From the NCBI GenBank assembly GCA_019421005.1, contig JAHZGA010000005.1, forward strand, positions 1 to 55,124: DNA of 55,124 nucleotides. The letters run 5' to 3'. A model generated the notes under the pieces. That model had not been told where the DNA came from, made no database searches, and saw only the letters and a program-made list of their open reading frames with translations. Source of the DNA: a bacterium. GTDB lineage: Bacteria > Bacillota_I > Bacilli_A > RF39 > UBA660. This document shows, piece after piece, positions 1 to 7,589 of this stretch (the stretch's first letter is position 1; every line of letters begins with the position of its first letter). The translations under genes and the position numbers were made by a program.

Positions 1-2
1 AT

Positions 3-71
3 CAAAAATATATTTCTTCAATGGATGAATTTTATAATAAATATTTAAATGAAAATAATGGTAATGAATAA
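3..71 (+). CDS. 3' end of an unidentified upstream gene
   Basis: An open frame enters from the left edge and stops at TAA 69-71. Only 22 residues are visible and they end in an Asn/Glu-rich tail (KYLNENNGNE). The stop lies 14 nt before the rbgA start, so the gene probably shares a transcript with rbgA. The family cannot be recognised from this fragment, and the reading is supported only by the open frame and the tight spacing. Confidence 0.5.
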   Translation, partial: QKYISSMDEFYNKYLNENNGNE

Positions 72-85
72 GGAAGTGATAAATA

Positions 86-958
86 ATGGATAAAAAAGAA
101 AAAAATTTACCAACTACCAATATCAACTGGTATCCAGGACATATGCAAAAAACAAAAAGATTAATAAAAGAAAATATTAACTTAATTGATTTAGTTTACG
201 AAGTTATTGATGCTAGAATACCATATTCTTCAAAAATAATTGATATCGATGATTATTTAAAAGGTAAACCAAAAATTTTAATAATGACAAAAATTGACCT
301 TTGTGATCTTGAAGAAACAAATAAATGGATTAAATATTATCAAAATAAAGGAATGAAAGTTGTCAAGGTAGATTTAAAAAACAAAAAAAACATAAACGAA
401 GTTTTACAAATAACTGAACAATATAAAAAAGAATTAGACAAAAAAAGATTAGAAAAAAACATGAAACCACGAAAAATTAGAATATTAATAACAGGAATAC
501 CTAATGTTGGTAAATCAACCTTAATAAATTGTTTAGTAAATAAAAAGGCTGTTAACGTAGGAAATAAACCAGGTGTTACAAAAAGCTTGGACTGGATTAG
601 AATTAATGATAAAATAGAATTATTAGATACACCAGGAATTTTATGGCCTAAATTTACAGAAGAAAAGGTAGCTTTTAATCTAGCAAGTTTAACAGCAATA
701 AAAGAAGAAGTTTTACCACTCACTGAAGTTGTAATTTATATTTTAAAACAACTTGAAAAGTATTACCCAGATATTTTAAAAGAACGTTATAAAATTGATA
801 AAGTAGAAGATTTGGATGAAACTTTAACTACTATAGGAAAAAATAGAGGTTGCTTAATTAAAGGTGGAATGGTTGATTACGAAAAAGTATATAGCTTGAT
901 ATTAAACGATGTTAAGAACGGTAATATTAAAAATATAACATTTGATAGATATGAATAG
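86..958 (+). CDS. rbgA: Ribosome biogenesis GTPase RbgA (YlqF)
   Basis: Circularly permuted GTPase that helps late assembly of the 50S subunit in the cytoplasm. The permuted motif order is visible: N-terminal INWYPGHM (13-20) and DARIP (42-46), the G4-type TKID (68-71), then the P-loop GIPNVGKST (137-145) and the G3 DTPGILWPKF (181-190), followed by a helical RNA-binding C-terminus. Length (290 aa) is normal for the family. The ATG follows an AGGAAGTGAT ribosome site. Its 3' end overlaps mrnC, so the two are translationally coupled, and the operon continues with mrnC, rlmB and sigH. No alternative family fits. Confidence 0.97.
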   Translation: MDKKEKNLPTTNINWYPGHMQKTKRLIKENINLIDLVYEVIDARIPYSSKIIDIDDYLKGKPKILIMTKIDLCDLEETNKWIKYYQNKGMKVVKVDLKNKKNINEVLQITEQYKKELDKKRLEKNMKPRKIRILITGIPNVGKSTLINCLVNKKAVNVGNKPGVTKSLDWIRINDKIELLDTPGILWPKFTEEKVAFNLASLTAIKEEVLPLTEVVIYILKQLEKYYPDILKERYKIDKVEDLDETLTTIGKNRGCLIKGGMVDYEKVYSLILNDVKNGNIKNITFDRYE

Positions 959-1322
959 TCTAGCACTTGCATATATAGGTGATGCTACCTATGAACTATA
1001 TATAAGAATGTTCTTAATTAATAAAGGCTTAACGAAAGTAAATAATCTTCAAAAAGAAGCAATTAACTTTGTAAGCGCTAAAAATCAAGCAAAATATTTA
1101 AAAATGTTAATCAACGATAAAATTTTAACTGATGAAGAGTTAGTAATTGTTACAAGAGCCAGAAACCATAAAGTAAATAGTCATCCTAAAAACACCGATA
1201 TTATAACCTATAAATTAGCAACTGGGTTAGAAGCTTTAATAGGATTTTTAAAAATAAATAACAACGAAAAAAGAATAAAAGAAATTATGGAATATATAAC
1301 GAAAGTAGGAATAACATGTTAA
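951..1322 (+). CDS. mrnC: Mini-ribonuclease III (MrnC)
   Basis: RNase III-fold nuclease without a dsRNA-binding domain that matures the ends of 23S rRNA in Bacillota. The signature LALAYIGDA, which holds a catalytic acidic residue, is at the extreme N-terminus, and RNHK with PKNTD lies in the middle, as in known MrnC proteins. I chose ATG 951, which overlaps the rbgA stop by 8 nt. An in-frame TTG at 942 would add only MID. Neither has a clear Shine-Dalgarno site, which suggests reinitiation from rbgA. The start of rlmB overlaps the stop by 7 nt. The mrnC-rlmB pairing is conserved in Bacillota. Confidence 0.93.
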   Translation: MNSLALAYIGDATYELYIRMFLINKGLTKVNNLQKEAINFVSAKNQAKYLKMLINDKILTDEELVIVTRARNHKVNSHPKNTDIITYKLATGLEALIGFLKINNNEKRIKEIMEYITKVGITC

Positions 1323-1999
1323 TTTATGGAAAAAACGTTTTTAAAGAAATACCTTTAAACCAAATTAAAAGAATAATTTTAAACGAAAACTTTAGTGATT
1401 ATGAATTATTAGAAAAAATAAAAAATAAACCAATAAAATATCTATCTAAAAAAGAGATGGACAAGTTAGTAAAAGGAAACCATCAAGGAATTATTGGAGA
1501 AATAACTGACTATCATTATTGTGAACTAAATGAATTATTAAAAAATAAAACTCCTTTTTTAGTAATGCTAGATCATTTAGAAGATCCTCATAATTTTGGA
1601 GCAATAATTCGTAGTTGTGAAGCTGCAGGAGTAGATGGAATTATTATAGCTAAAAATAGATCAGTTGAAGTTAACAGCACGGTTATAAAAGTAAGCGCTG
1701 GAGCAATAGCTAATATGAAAATTGCTTTGGTAACTAATTTAGTAACTACTATAAGAAAACTAAAAGAAGAAAACTTTAAAATAATCGGAACTGATATGGA
1801 AGGTGAAGATTATAAAAAAATAAACTATAACGAAAAATTGTGTTTAATTATTGGTAATGAAGGAAAAGGAATGAGTCGTTTAGTAAAAGAAAATACTGAT
1901 AAAATAGCAACTATTCCAATGAAAGGAACAATTAATAGTTTAAATGCTTCAGTTGCAACTGGTATTATTGTATTTGAAGCATCTTATCAAAGAAAGTAG
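1316..1999 (+). CDS. rlmB: 23S rRNA 2'-O-ribose methyltransferase, RlmB/SpoU family
   Basis: SPOUT (trefoil-knot) methyltransferase expected to methylate the ribose of G2251 in 23S rRNA using SAM. The three SpoU motifs are present: LEDPHNFGAIIRSCEAAG, LIIGNEGKGMSRLV and IPMKGTINSLNASVATGI near the C-terminus. The N-terminus resembles the short RNA-binding substrate domain of RlmB. Length of 227 aa is at the low end for the family. Its ATG overlaps the mrnC stop (ATGTTAA). Position between mrnC and sigH supports the RlmB name over other TrmH-family paralogues. Confidence 0.93.
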   Translation: MLIYGKNVFKEIPLNQIKRIILNENFSDYELLEKIKNKPIKYLSKKEMDKLVKGNHQGIIGEITDYHYCELNELLKNKTPFLVMLDHLEDPHNFGAIIRSCEAAGVDGIIIAKNRSVEVNSTVIKVSAGAIANMKIALVTNLVTTIRKLKEENFKIIGTDMEGEDYKKINYNEKLCLIIGNEGKGMSRLVKENTDKIATIPMKGTINSLNASVATGIIVFEASYQRK

Positions 2000-2006
2000 G
2001 GCAAAC

Positions 2007-2603
2007 ATGAAATATCGTGATTATAATGATTATGAATTAATAGATTATGTTAGTGAAAATAATGATGACGCTAGAGAAATTATTTATGAAAAATATAAAC
2101 CAATTATTATTAAAAATGCTCAAAGTTTTATTAAAACAAATGGTAACCAAGGAATTGATATTAATGATTTAATTCAAGAAGGAATGATAGCCTTAAATTA
2201 TGCTGTAAATAACTTTGATAGCAAAAAAGATACAACTTTTTATACTTATGCTATGAAATGTGTAAAAGGTAGAATGATAAGTGCCATCAATGCTTCTTTA
2301 AGATTGAAACAAAAGCTTTTAAACGAATCTATTTCAATAGAACAAATAGGAATTGAAAAACTAGGTGATAACAACAACAATCCTGAAAACATAGTTATGA
2401 ATGTTGAAGATAAAATTGAATTAATAGATAAAATTAATAAAATCTTAACTAAAACAGAACAAGAAGTATTTAAATTAAAAATGGAAGGCTTTAACTATAA
2501 AGAAATTGCTGAAATTTTAAATAAAACTCCTAAATCAATTGATAATGCTATTCAAAGAATTAGAAATAAAACTAAAAATCTTTTAAATGATAAAAATGAC
2601 TAG
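2007..2603 (+). CDS. sigH: Sigma-70 family factor, SigH (sigma-30)-like
   Basis: Alternative RNA polymerase sigma factor. Region 2 is seen in INDLIQEGMIALNYAVNNFD and the following FYTYAMKCVKGRMISAI; region 4 helix-turn-helix is in YKEIAEILNKTPKSIDNAIQRI. The gene follows mrnC-rlmB, the order in which Bacillus carries sigH (there with yacP between rlmB and sigH, absent here), and the stretch after region 2 resembles SigH. I start at ATG 2007, after AGTAGGGC and 7 nt past the rlmB stop; a longer frame running back into rlmB looks artefactual. In Bacillus SigH drives entry into sporulation and competence; both spore genes and a pilin/ATPase locus are present in this window. Exact regulon is inference. 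Confidence 0.82.
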   Translation: MKYRDYNDYELIDYVSENNDDAREIIYEKYKPIIIKNAQSFIKTNGNQGIDINDLIQEGMIALNYAVNNFDSKKDTTFYTYAMKCVKGRMISAINASLRLKQKLLNESISIEQIGIEKLGDNNNNPENIVMNVEDKIELIDKINKILTKTEQEVFKLKMEGFNYKEIAEILNKTPKSIDNAIQRIRNKTKNLLNDKND

Positions 2604-2719
2604 AAGTTATTAACATTACAACATTAACTTCTAATCAATTATGTGCTTTTTAATTTAATATCCAAATTACAAAAAATTAAACATTTTTCATCAAAAATAT
2701 TTTCTTTATAAAACTTTTG

Positions 2720-2728
2720 TGTTATACT
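2720..2728 (+). promoter_or_regulatory. Extended -10 promoter for the coiled-coil pair
   Basis: TGTTATACT, an extended -10 element (TG-n-TATACT), lies about 50 nt before the ATG at 2779. The -35 position holds only a T-rich stretch. It is the only promoter-like element between sigH and the coiled-coil genes. Confidence 0.45.
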
Positions 2729-2778
2729 AGAGATAGTATGATAGTGATTACTAACAATAAAAGGAAGAAGGGGAGCAA

Positions 2779-3789
2779 ATGAATACAAGTATAGATACTT
2801 TTAATAATGAAAAAATACCAAATGTTCCAATTAACAATCTTAATAATGATGATTTTATTGATGTTTTTTTTGATGACTTCAATAACAATGTTTTAACTGA
2901 AAAAAACTTATCTTCACCAGTTTTAACTACTGAAGAAAAACCAATAGAAAATCCTATAAATGGTGGAATGATTGATACAAAAAGTGATGAAAATTTAGCT
3001 GAAAAAATTAAAAAAATAAACAATGATTTTGACAAACAAATAGCTTCACCAATAATTGATGAAACAACAATCATTCCAAAAGAAGAACCAAGTAATAATG
3101 TTATTAATAATTTTGATGAATTTATAAGTAATTTATCTAAAAATGTAAATGGTGCGAATAAATACATCACTCAAGTGTTAACTGATAAACAAAAAGTTGC
3201 TGATAAAGAAAAAGAAATAGTTGAATTAAAACAAAAAACTGATGAACAACAACTTGAATTATTTAGTTTAAAAAGAAAATTGGAAGAACAAGAAAAAGAT
3301 TTAAGAGAATATATGGCTGAACAAAATAAAGTTTTAGAAAATAAAAGAAAACAAGCTGATGATTACTTTCAAGCTGAAAAGTTACGTTTAGAAAGTGAAA
3401 TTGCTCAATTTAAAGTTGAAGCTGATACTACTAGATCAGAATTAATTTTAATGGAAGAAAACTTAAAAATGAAACAAAAACAATTTGAAAAAGAAAAAGA
3501 ACAATTTGAAAAACGAACTAAAACAGAAAATGAAATAATTGAAGCTAATAATAAAAAATTAGAAAACGAACGCAAACAATTTGAAAAAGAAAAAGCACTT
3601 GCACTAGAAAGTATTGCCAATTCTGATAAAGAAATAAAAATCAAACAAGAAGAATTTGAACAATATAAAATATTCGAAGAAAGAAAATTAGATTTAGAAA
3701 GTCAAAACTTGGCTAAATCATGTGCTAGGTTCAAACAAATAATATCTCAACTTAATTCTGGCTTTTCACAATTACAAACAAAAGAGTAG
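2779..3789 (+). CDS. Coiled-coil protein of unknown function, first of a tandem pair
   Basis: I do not recognise this family. The 336-residue protein has an acidic, Asn-rich, probably unstructured N-terminus (about 1-110), then a long charged coiled coil (about 130-310) rich in E/K/Q with phased QFEKEKEQFEK-like heptads, and a short C-terminal segment ending FKQIISQLNSGFSQLQ. There is no signal peptide or membrane segment, so it is probably cytosolic. ATG follows a very strong ribosome site (AAGAAGGGGAG). It is transcribed with the next gene, which has the same architecture. A structural or scaffold role is possible but only inference. Confidence 0.85.
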   Translation: MNTSIDTFNNEKIPNVPINNLNNDDFIDVFFDDFNNNVLTEKNLSSPVLTTEEKPIENPINGGMIDTKSDENLAEKIKKINNDFDKQIASPIIDETTIIPKEEPSNNVINNFDEFISNLSKNVNGANKYITQVLTDKQKVADKEKEIVELKQKTDEQQLELFSLKRKLEEQEKDLREYMAEQNKVLENKRKQADDYFQAEKLRLESEIAQFKVEADTTRSELILMEENLKMKQKQFEKEKEQFEKRTKTENEIIEANNKKLENERKQFEKEKALALESIANSDKEIKIKQEEFEQYKIFEERKLDLESQNLAKSCARFKQIISQLNSGFSQLQTKE

Positions 3790-3798
3790 GTGAAATTT

Positions 3799-4467
3799 AT
3801 GGAAGAAAATAAAGAAATATTAAATAATGAAGAGAATTTAAATAGTGAAGAAACGCTAAATAATGAGGAAACATTAATTAGCGAAGAAAATATAGATAAT
3901 GAAGAAATGGTAAAAAACGATTTAAATAATGAACATGACATTAATGACGTTAAAGAAGTTTGCCAAGTTTTTGAACAAGCCAATGAAAAAATAAAAGATG
4001 TAAGTAATTTATTTAAAAAGAATATCGAATTAAATAAAAGAAACATCGAGCTAAATAAAGAATTAGAAGAGGAAAAACGTAATTTGCGAAAAGCTTTAAA
4101 AGAACATGAGGAACAAAAAAGTAAAGATTATGAACAACTAGAAGAATATCGTAAAAAAATAGATAGTGAATTAAATTTAAAGCAAAATGAATTTGATGAA
4201 AAAATTGCTTTAAAAGAAAAAGAAATAGAACAAAAAGAAGAAATCCTAAAAGGCGAAGAAGAAAGATTAAATAATTTAAAACAAGAACTAGATAACAGAA
4301 ATGAACAAATTAACAATGCTAAAGATGAACTTAATGAACAAATAAAAAAACTAGAAGAAGAAAAAAAACAATTTTCAATAGATAAACAAGAATTAACAGA
4401 TAATCTAGTTAAATTTAATGATTTAGTTGCTAACTTTTATGATGGTGTTGACCAAGTAAATAATTAA
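3799..4467 (+). CDS. Coiled-coil protein of unknown function, second of a tandem pair
   Basis: About 222 residues with the same plan as the upstream gene: an acidic N-terminus built of repeated NNEE/NSEE-like units (NEENLNSEETLNNEETLISE), a continuous E/K-rich coiled coil, and a terminal KFNDLVANFYDGVDQ segment that parallels the last part of the first protein. No membrane segment. I start at ATG 3799 because the GTG at 3790 lies inside the ribosome site AGTAGGTG. The gene begins 9 nt after the first stops and ends at a terminator that overlaps its own stop codon. Shared architecture suggests paralogy or a hetero-oligomer. Confidence 0.83.
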   Translation: MEENKEILNNEENLNSEETLNNEETLISEENIDNEEMVKNDLNNEHDINDVKEVCQVFEQANEKIKDVSNLFKKNIELNKRNIELNKELEEEKRNLRKALKEHEEQKSKDYEQLEEYRKKIDSELNLKQNEFDEKIALKEKEIEQKEEILKGEEERLNNLKQELDNRNEQINNAKDELNEQIKKLEEEKKQFSIDKQELTDNLVKFNDLVANFYDGVDQVNN

Positions 4468-4486
4468 TCCTTTAAGGATTTTTTTT
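4466..4486 (+). terminator. Rho-independent terminator
   Basis: AATCCT-TTA-AGGATT hairpin with a run of eight T, beginning inside the stop codon of the second coiled-coil gene. The same sequence recurs at 5053. Confidence 0.75.
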
Positions 4487-4543
4487 ACAATTAATCATTA
4501 TAAATTATTTAAAAAATATAATATAAAATTAGAGGTGGTTATT

Positions 4544-5047
4544 TTGAAATTAGAAGAACTATTATGTATAAGTGAAAATGTAAATCTTGATGAATATATT
4601 AATTTTAGAGATTATGTAAAAAAACATATGACACATCCAGAATGGCTTGGAGATTTTTCAAGAGAAGAATTGATAAATTTATTAAATAATAATAGTAAAA
4701 TATGGGTTTACTATTTAAATAAAGAACCGGTTTGTTCTATGATGTTAATTCCAGCCGATGAAAAATCTTTACAAAAATTCGAACTAGATTTGGATTATAG
4801 AGATGTAGCAGATTATGGTCCTATGTTTGTCAACCCTAAATATGTTGGAAATCATTTACAATATCAAATGTTACAAACATTGGATAAATATTGCATCAAT
4901 AAGAATTATAAATATGCAGCTGGTACAATTCATCCAGATAATATTTATTCAATAAATAATTTAATAAAAGATGATTTTGTATGCAAAGGTTCAAAAGAAT
5001 TTAAAAGAGGAATAAGAAATATTTATTTAAAAAAATATCTAATATAA
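4544..5047 (+). CDS. GNAT-like N-acetyltransferase
   Basis: A 167-residue protein with the layout of the Gcn5-related acetyltransferase fold. There is an N-terminal helical part, a strand pair around IWVYYLNKEPVCSMMLIP, the stretch DYGPMFVNPKYVGNHLQYQM (a strand then helix in the acetyl-CoA-binding position), and AAGTIHPDNIYSINNLIKDDF, typical of the GNAT C-terminal half. The substrate is unknown. The start is TTG 4544, six bases after AGAGGTGG; an upstream in-frame GTG (4535) lies within that site. It stands alone between two identical terminators, with a TATAAT box at 4517-4522. Confidence 0.72.
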   Translation: MKLEELLCISENVNLDEYINFRDYVKKHMTHPEWLGDFSREELINLLNNNSKIWVYYLNKEPVCSMMLIPADEKSLQKFELDLDYRDVADYGPMFVNPKYVGNHLQYQMLQTLDKYCINKNYKYAAGTIHPDNIYSINNLIKDDFVCKGSKEFKRGIRNIYLKKYLI

Positions 5048-5052
5048 TAATT

Positions 5053-5073
5053 AATCCTTTAAGGATTTTTTTT
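5053..5073 (+). terminator. Rho-independent terminator, copy of the one at 4466
   Basis: AATCCT-TTA-AGGATT hairpin followed by T8, five nt after the stop codon of the GNAT gene. The hairpin, the bases before it and the T-run are the same as at 4466. Confidence 0.75.
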
Positions 5074-5125
5074 AATTAAATAAAGTAATCGTAAATAACT
5101 TTTTTTCATTTAATCAAAAAATATA

Positions 5126-5153
5126 TTGACTTAATTAGAAAATATTATATAAT
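5126..5153 (+). promoter_or_regulatory. SigA-type promoter
   Basis: TTGACT (5126-5131), a 16-nt spacer and TATAAT (5148-5153), ending 24 nt before the ATG of the unknown gene at 5178. Confidence 0.7.
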
Positions 5154-5177
5154 AAAGTTATATATGAGGTGATTTAG

Positions 5178-5711
5178 ATGGAAGAAATTTCAAACTCAAA
5201 ATGGGTTCATATGGGAAATGACCATATTGATGAAGATAAATTTGAAGTAAGAAATACTACTTATAATAGTCCAAGAGGAGTACTGTGGTTATCTAAAAAA
5301 CTAGGAAAAGAATGTGAATGGGGTATATATTCAGGAAGAAAAAATGATTGTTTATCTGATAAAAATTGTATTGTTAACTTAATAGAAAATCCTAATATAT
5401 TAATATTAAACGATGAATCTCTATTAAAAGATTTACCTAAAGAATTTTTTTTAGATGATAATACCTTAAATTATGAAATGATTTCTAATTACTATGATGG
5501 TATTTATATAAAAAAATATCTTGATAAAAATTTTGAGTATTTTCCAGTTGATTCTCTCATCTTATTTAACTCAAAACCAATAAAAAGTTATCAAAAAGTT
5601 GATATGGTATCTTATTACTATCAAGATCCATATGGTGCTTTTGAAGAAAACATCTTTGAAATAACTAAAATTTATGACGAAGTTTATTTAGGAGGTAAAG
5701 TATGTCGTTAA
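5178..5711 (+). CDS. Hypothetical protein co-transcribed with an AI-2E-type membrane protein
   Basis: 177 residues, soluble, no signal peptide. I cannot name the family with confidence. The order SPRGVLWLSKK, a W-rich stretch, PNILILNDESLL, YDGIYIKKYL and VDSLILFNSKPI resembles small phage and mobile-element proteins whose fold has been compared with ADP-ribosyltransferases, but this is a weak recollection and not a call. ATG follows GAGGTGATTTAG. The 3' end overlaps the next gene by 10 nt, so the two are translationally coupled. It has its own TTGACT-16-TATAAT promoter. Confidence 0.7.
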   Translation: MEEISNSKWVHMGNDHIDEDKFEVRNTTYNSPRGVLWLSKKLGKECEWGIYSGRKNDCLSDKNCIVNLIENPNILILNDESLLKDLPKEFFLDDNTLNYEMISNYYDGIYIKKYLDKNFEYFPVDSLILFNSKPIKSYQKVDMVSYYYQDPYGAFEENIFEITKIYDEVYLGGKVCR

Positions 5712-6796
5712 AAAAAGAATATAAAAAATACTTATTACTAATAACATTTGGAGTAACATTATTTGTTGTTTTACAAAACTTTAAATCTGTTTTAGATATA
5801 ATCGGTTTTGTTTTAGCCTTATTTACACCCTTCGTGCTTGGTATCTGCATTGCATTTGTTTTAAATGTTCTAGTTAAATTTATTGAAAGTAAGCTATTAA
5901 AAAAAGTAAACAAAAAATTTAAAAGACCTATTAGTTTAATATTAACATTTTTAATTGTTTTTGGCTTTTTAACATTGTTATTATTTCTAATAATACCAGA
6001 ATTAAAAAACGCTATTACGATATTTATTGATAACATTCCTATTTATAAAGAAAGTATTATTGATTTTGCTAATAAATTAAATTTATCAACTGAAACAATG
6101 AATATGGTAAAAGATGTTGTTAATAATACTTTAGATGATTTAGGAAACCTATTTAAAGATAATTCCGGTAAACTTTTTGAATTAACTTTAGGAGTAACTA
6201 CTAAAATAATTTCAGGAATATCTAATTTTATTTTAGGACTAGTATTTGCTATTTATATGTTGATAGATAAAGAAAAATTATTAAAACAAAGTAATAAATT
6301 TTTATCAGTTTTTATGCCAAACAATAAAAAATTAAAAGAAATTGCTAAAATAACTAAAAATATTTTTGAAAACTTTATTGTTGGACAAATAATAGAAGCA
6401 TTTATTATTGGTATTTTATGCTTTATTGGAATGCTTATTTTAGGTCTACCTTATGCTTCTACTATATCTGTTTTAGTAGGTTTTACAGCTCTTATACCTG
6501 TTTTTGGAGCATTTATAGGAACAATTATAGGAAGTATTTTAATATTTGTAATTGATCCAATAGGTGCATTAATATTTATTATTTTTATAATTGCCTTACA
6601 ACAAGTAGAAGGAAATTTAATCTATCCTAAAGTAGTAGGAACTAAAGTAGGTCTACCAGCTATTTGGGTAATGCTAGCAGTAATTTTAGGTGGTTCATTA
6701 TATGGAATAATTGGTATGTTAATCGGAGTACCTGTTTTTACAGTACTTTATACTTTATTAGGGCAAAAAGTAAACGAAAAAACTAAAAATCAATAG
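5702..6796 (+). CDS. AI-2E transporter family (UPF0118) membrane protein
   Basis: 364-residue polytopic membrane protein. Hydrophobic segments occur near residues 10-50, 75-100 and 160-190, with a dense group in the C-terminal half (about 220-355). The C-terminal signatures fit the family: VGQIIEAFIIGIL, GFTALIPVFGAFIGTIIG, QQVEGNLIYPKVVGTKVGLP and LIGVPVFTVLYTLL. Members include exporters of autoinducer-2-like molecules and ion/H+ antiporters, so the substrate cannot be stated. ATG lies after GGAGGTAAAG, inside the end of the upstream unknown gene. Confidence 0.9.
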   Translation: MSLKKEYKKYLLLITFGVTLFVVLQNFKSVLDIIGFVLALFTPFVLGICIAFVLNVLVKFIESKLLKKVNKKFKRPISLILTFLIVFGFLTLLLFLIIPELKNAITIFIDNIPIYKESIIDFANKLNLSTETMNMVKDVVNNTLDDLGNLFKDNSGKLFELTLGVTTKIISGISNFILGLVFAIYMLIDKEKLLKQSNKFLSVFMPNNKKLKEIAKITKNIFENFIVGQIIEAFIIGILCFIGMLILGLPYASTISVLVGFTALIPVFGAFIGTIIGSILIFVIDPIGALIFIIFIIALQQVEGNLIYPKVVGTKVGLPAIWVMLAVILGGSLYGIIGMLIGVPVFTVLYTLLGQKVNEKTKNQ

Positions 6797-6810
6797 CTTT
6801 TTCGTTTTTT
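6772..6810 (+). terminator. Rho-independent terminator spanning the stop codon
   Basis: AAACGAAAAA (6772-6781) pairs with TTTTTCGTTT (6798-6807), followed by more T. The left arm is inside the last codons of the AI-2E-type gene. Confidence 0.6.
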
Positions 6811-6813
6811 AAA

Positions 6814-6822
6814 TGTTATAAT
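6814..6822 (+). promoter_or_regulatory. Extended -10 promoter of deoD
   Basis: TGTTATAAT (TG-n-TATAAT) ends 20 nt before the deoD ATG. The -35 zone overlaps the preceding terminator and has no clear hexamer. Confidence 0.6.
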
Positions 6823-6842
6823 TAAAGTACGGAGGTGGGGTT

Positions 6843-7547
6843 ATGACGCCACATATTGAAGCAAAAAAAGAAGATATAGCAAAAATTGTTATTATGCCAG
6901 GAGATCCATTAAGAGCTAAAATGATAGCAGAAAAGTATCTGCACGATTATAAACTAGTAAATACTACTCGTAATATGCTTGCATATACTGGATATTATAA
7001 CGATTTATTAGTAACAGTATTTTCATCAGGAATGGGTATACCTAGTATTGGTATATATGCATATGAATTATTTAAATTTTATGATGTTGATAAAATAATA
7101 AGAATAGGCACTTGTGGAAGTTTTGCTGATGACGTTGACTTACTAGATATAGTAATAGCAAAAAGTGCTTATAGTAAATCAACTTTTGCCTATATGTTTA
7201 ATGGAGAATTAGCTAATGAAATGGACGCTTCTAAAGAATTAAATCAAAAAATAATTGATACAGCTAAAAAATTAAACATAAAATATCATTATGGTAAAAT
7301 AATAACAAGTGATGTTTTTGATGTTTATGTTGATAGTGATGAATATCAAAAAAAATATCCTCATGATAAATATTTAGCTAGTGAAATGGAAGCATTTGCA
7401 TTATTCTTTTTAGCTAAAATTCTTTCTAAAGAGGCAAGTACAATTTTAACTGTTGTTGATAATAAAAAAAGCAGTAAAAGTATATCAAGTGAAGATAGAC
7501 AAAATTCTCTTAATCAAATGGTCGAACTTGCTTTAAAATCTTTATAA
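6843..7547 (+). CDS. deoD: Purine-nucleoside phosphorylase, DeoD type
   Basis: Hexameric (trimer-of-dimers) phosphorylase that splits purine (deoxy)ribonucleosides with phosphate for salvage. Family motifs: TPHIEAKKEDIAKIVIMPGD near the N-terminus with the phosphate-binding GDPLRAK, FSSGMGIPSIGIYAYELF, RIGTCGSF, and EMEAFALFFLA, which holds the ribose-binding Glu-Met-Glu. The active-site Asp region appears as ILTVVDNK. At 234 aa it has the usual length. ATG is preceded by ACGGAGGTGGGG. It works in the same salvage pathway as add at 52 kb. Confidence 0.95.
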   Translation: MTPHIEAKKEDIAKIVIMPGDPLRAKMIAEKYLHDYKLVNTTRNMLAYTGYYNDLLVTVFSSGMGIPSIGIYAYELFKFYDVDKIIRIGTCGSFADDVDLLDIVIAKSAYSKSTFAYMFNGELANEMDASKELNQKIIDTAKKLNIKYHYGKIITSDVFDVYVDSDEYQKKYPHDKYLASEMEAFALFFLAKILSKEASTILTVVDNKKSSKSISSEDRQNSLNQMVELALKSL

Positions 7548-7589
7548 AAAAAATATTTTTACACATAATAATGAAGAGGTGAAACTATA

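Noticed and set aside
340..723. Open frame on the minus strand inside rbgA, and many like it (for example 2751-3170, 31072-31689, 27904-28263)
   Set aside because: They are antisense shadows of AT-rich genes with clear family matches, lack ribosome sites, and encode Ser/Phe/Leu-rich nonsense.
2602..2632. Inverted repeat AGAAGTTA / TAACTTCT after sigH as a terminator
   Set aside because: No T-run follows directly, and the stem is AT-rich with a 15-nt loop; recorded but not called.
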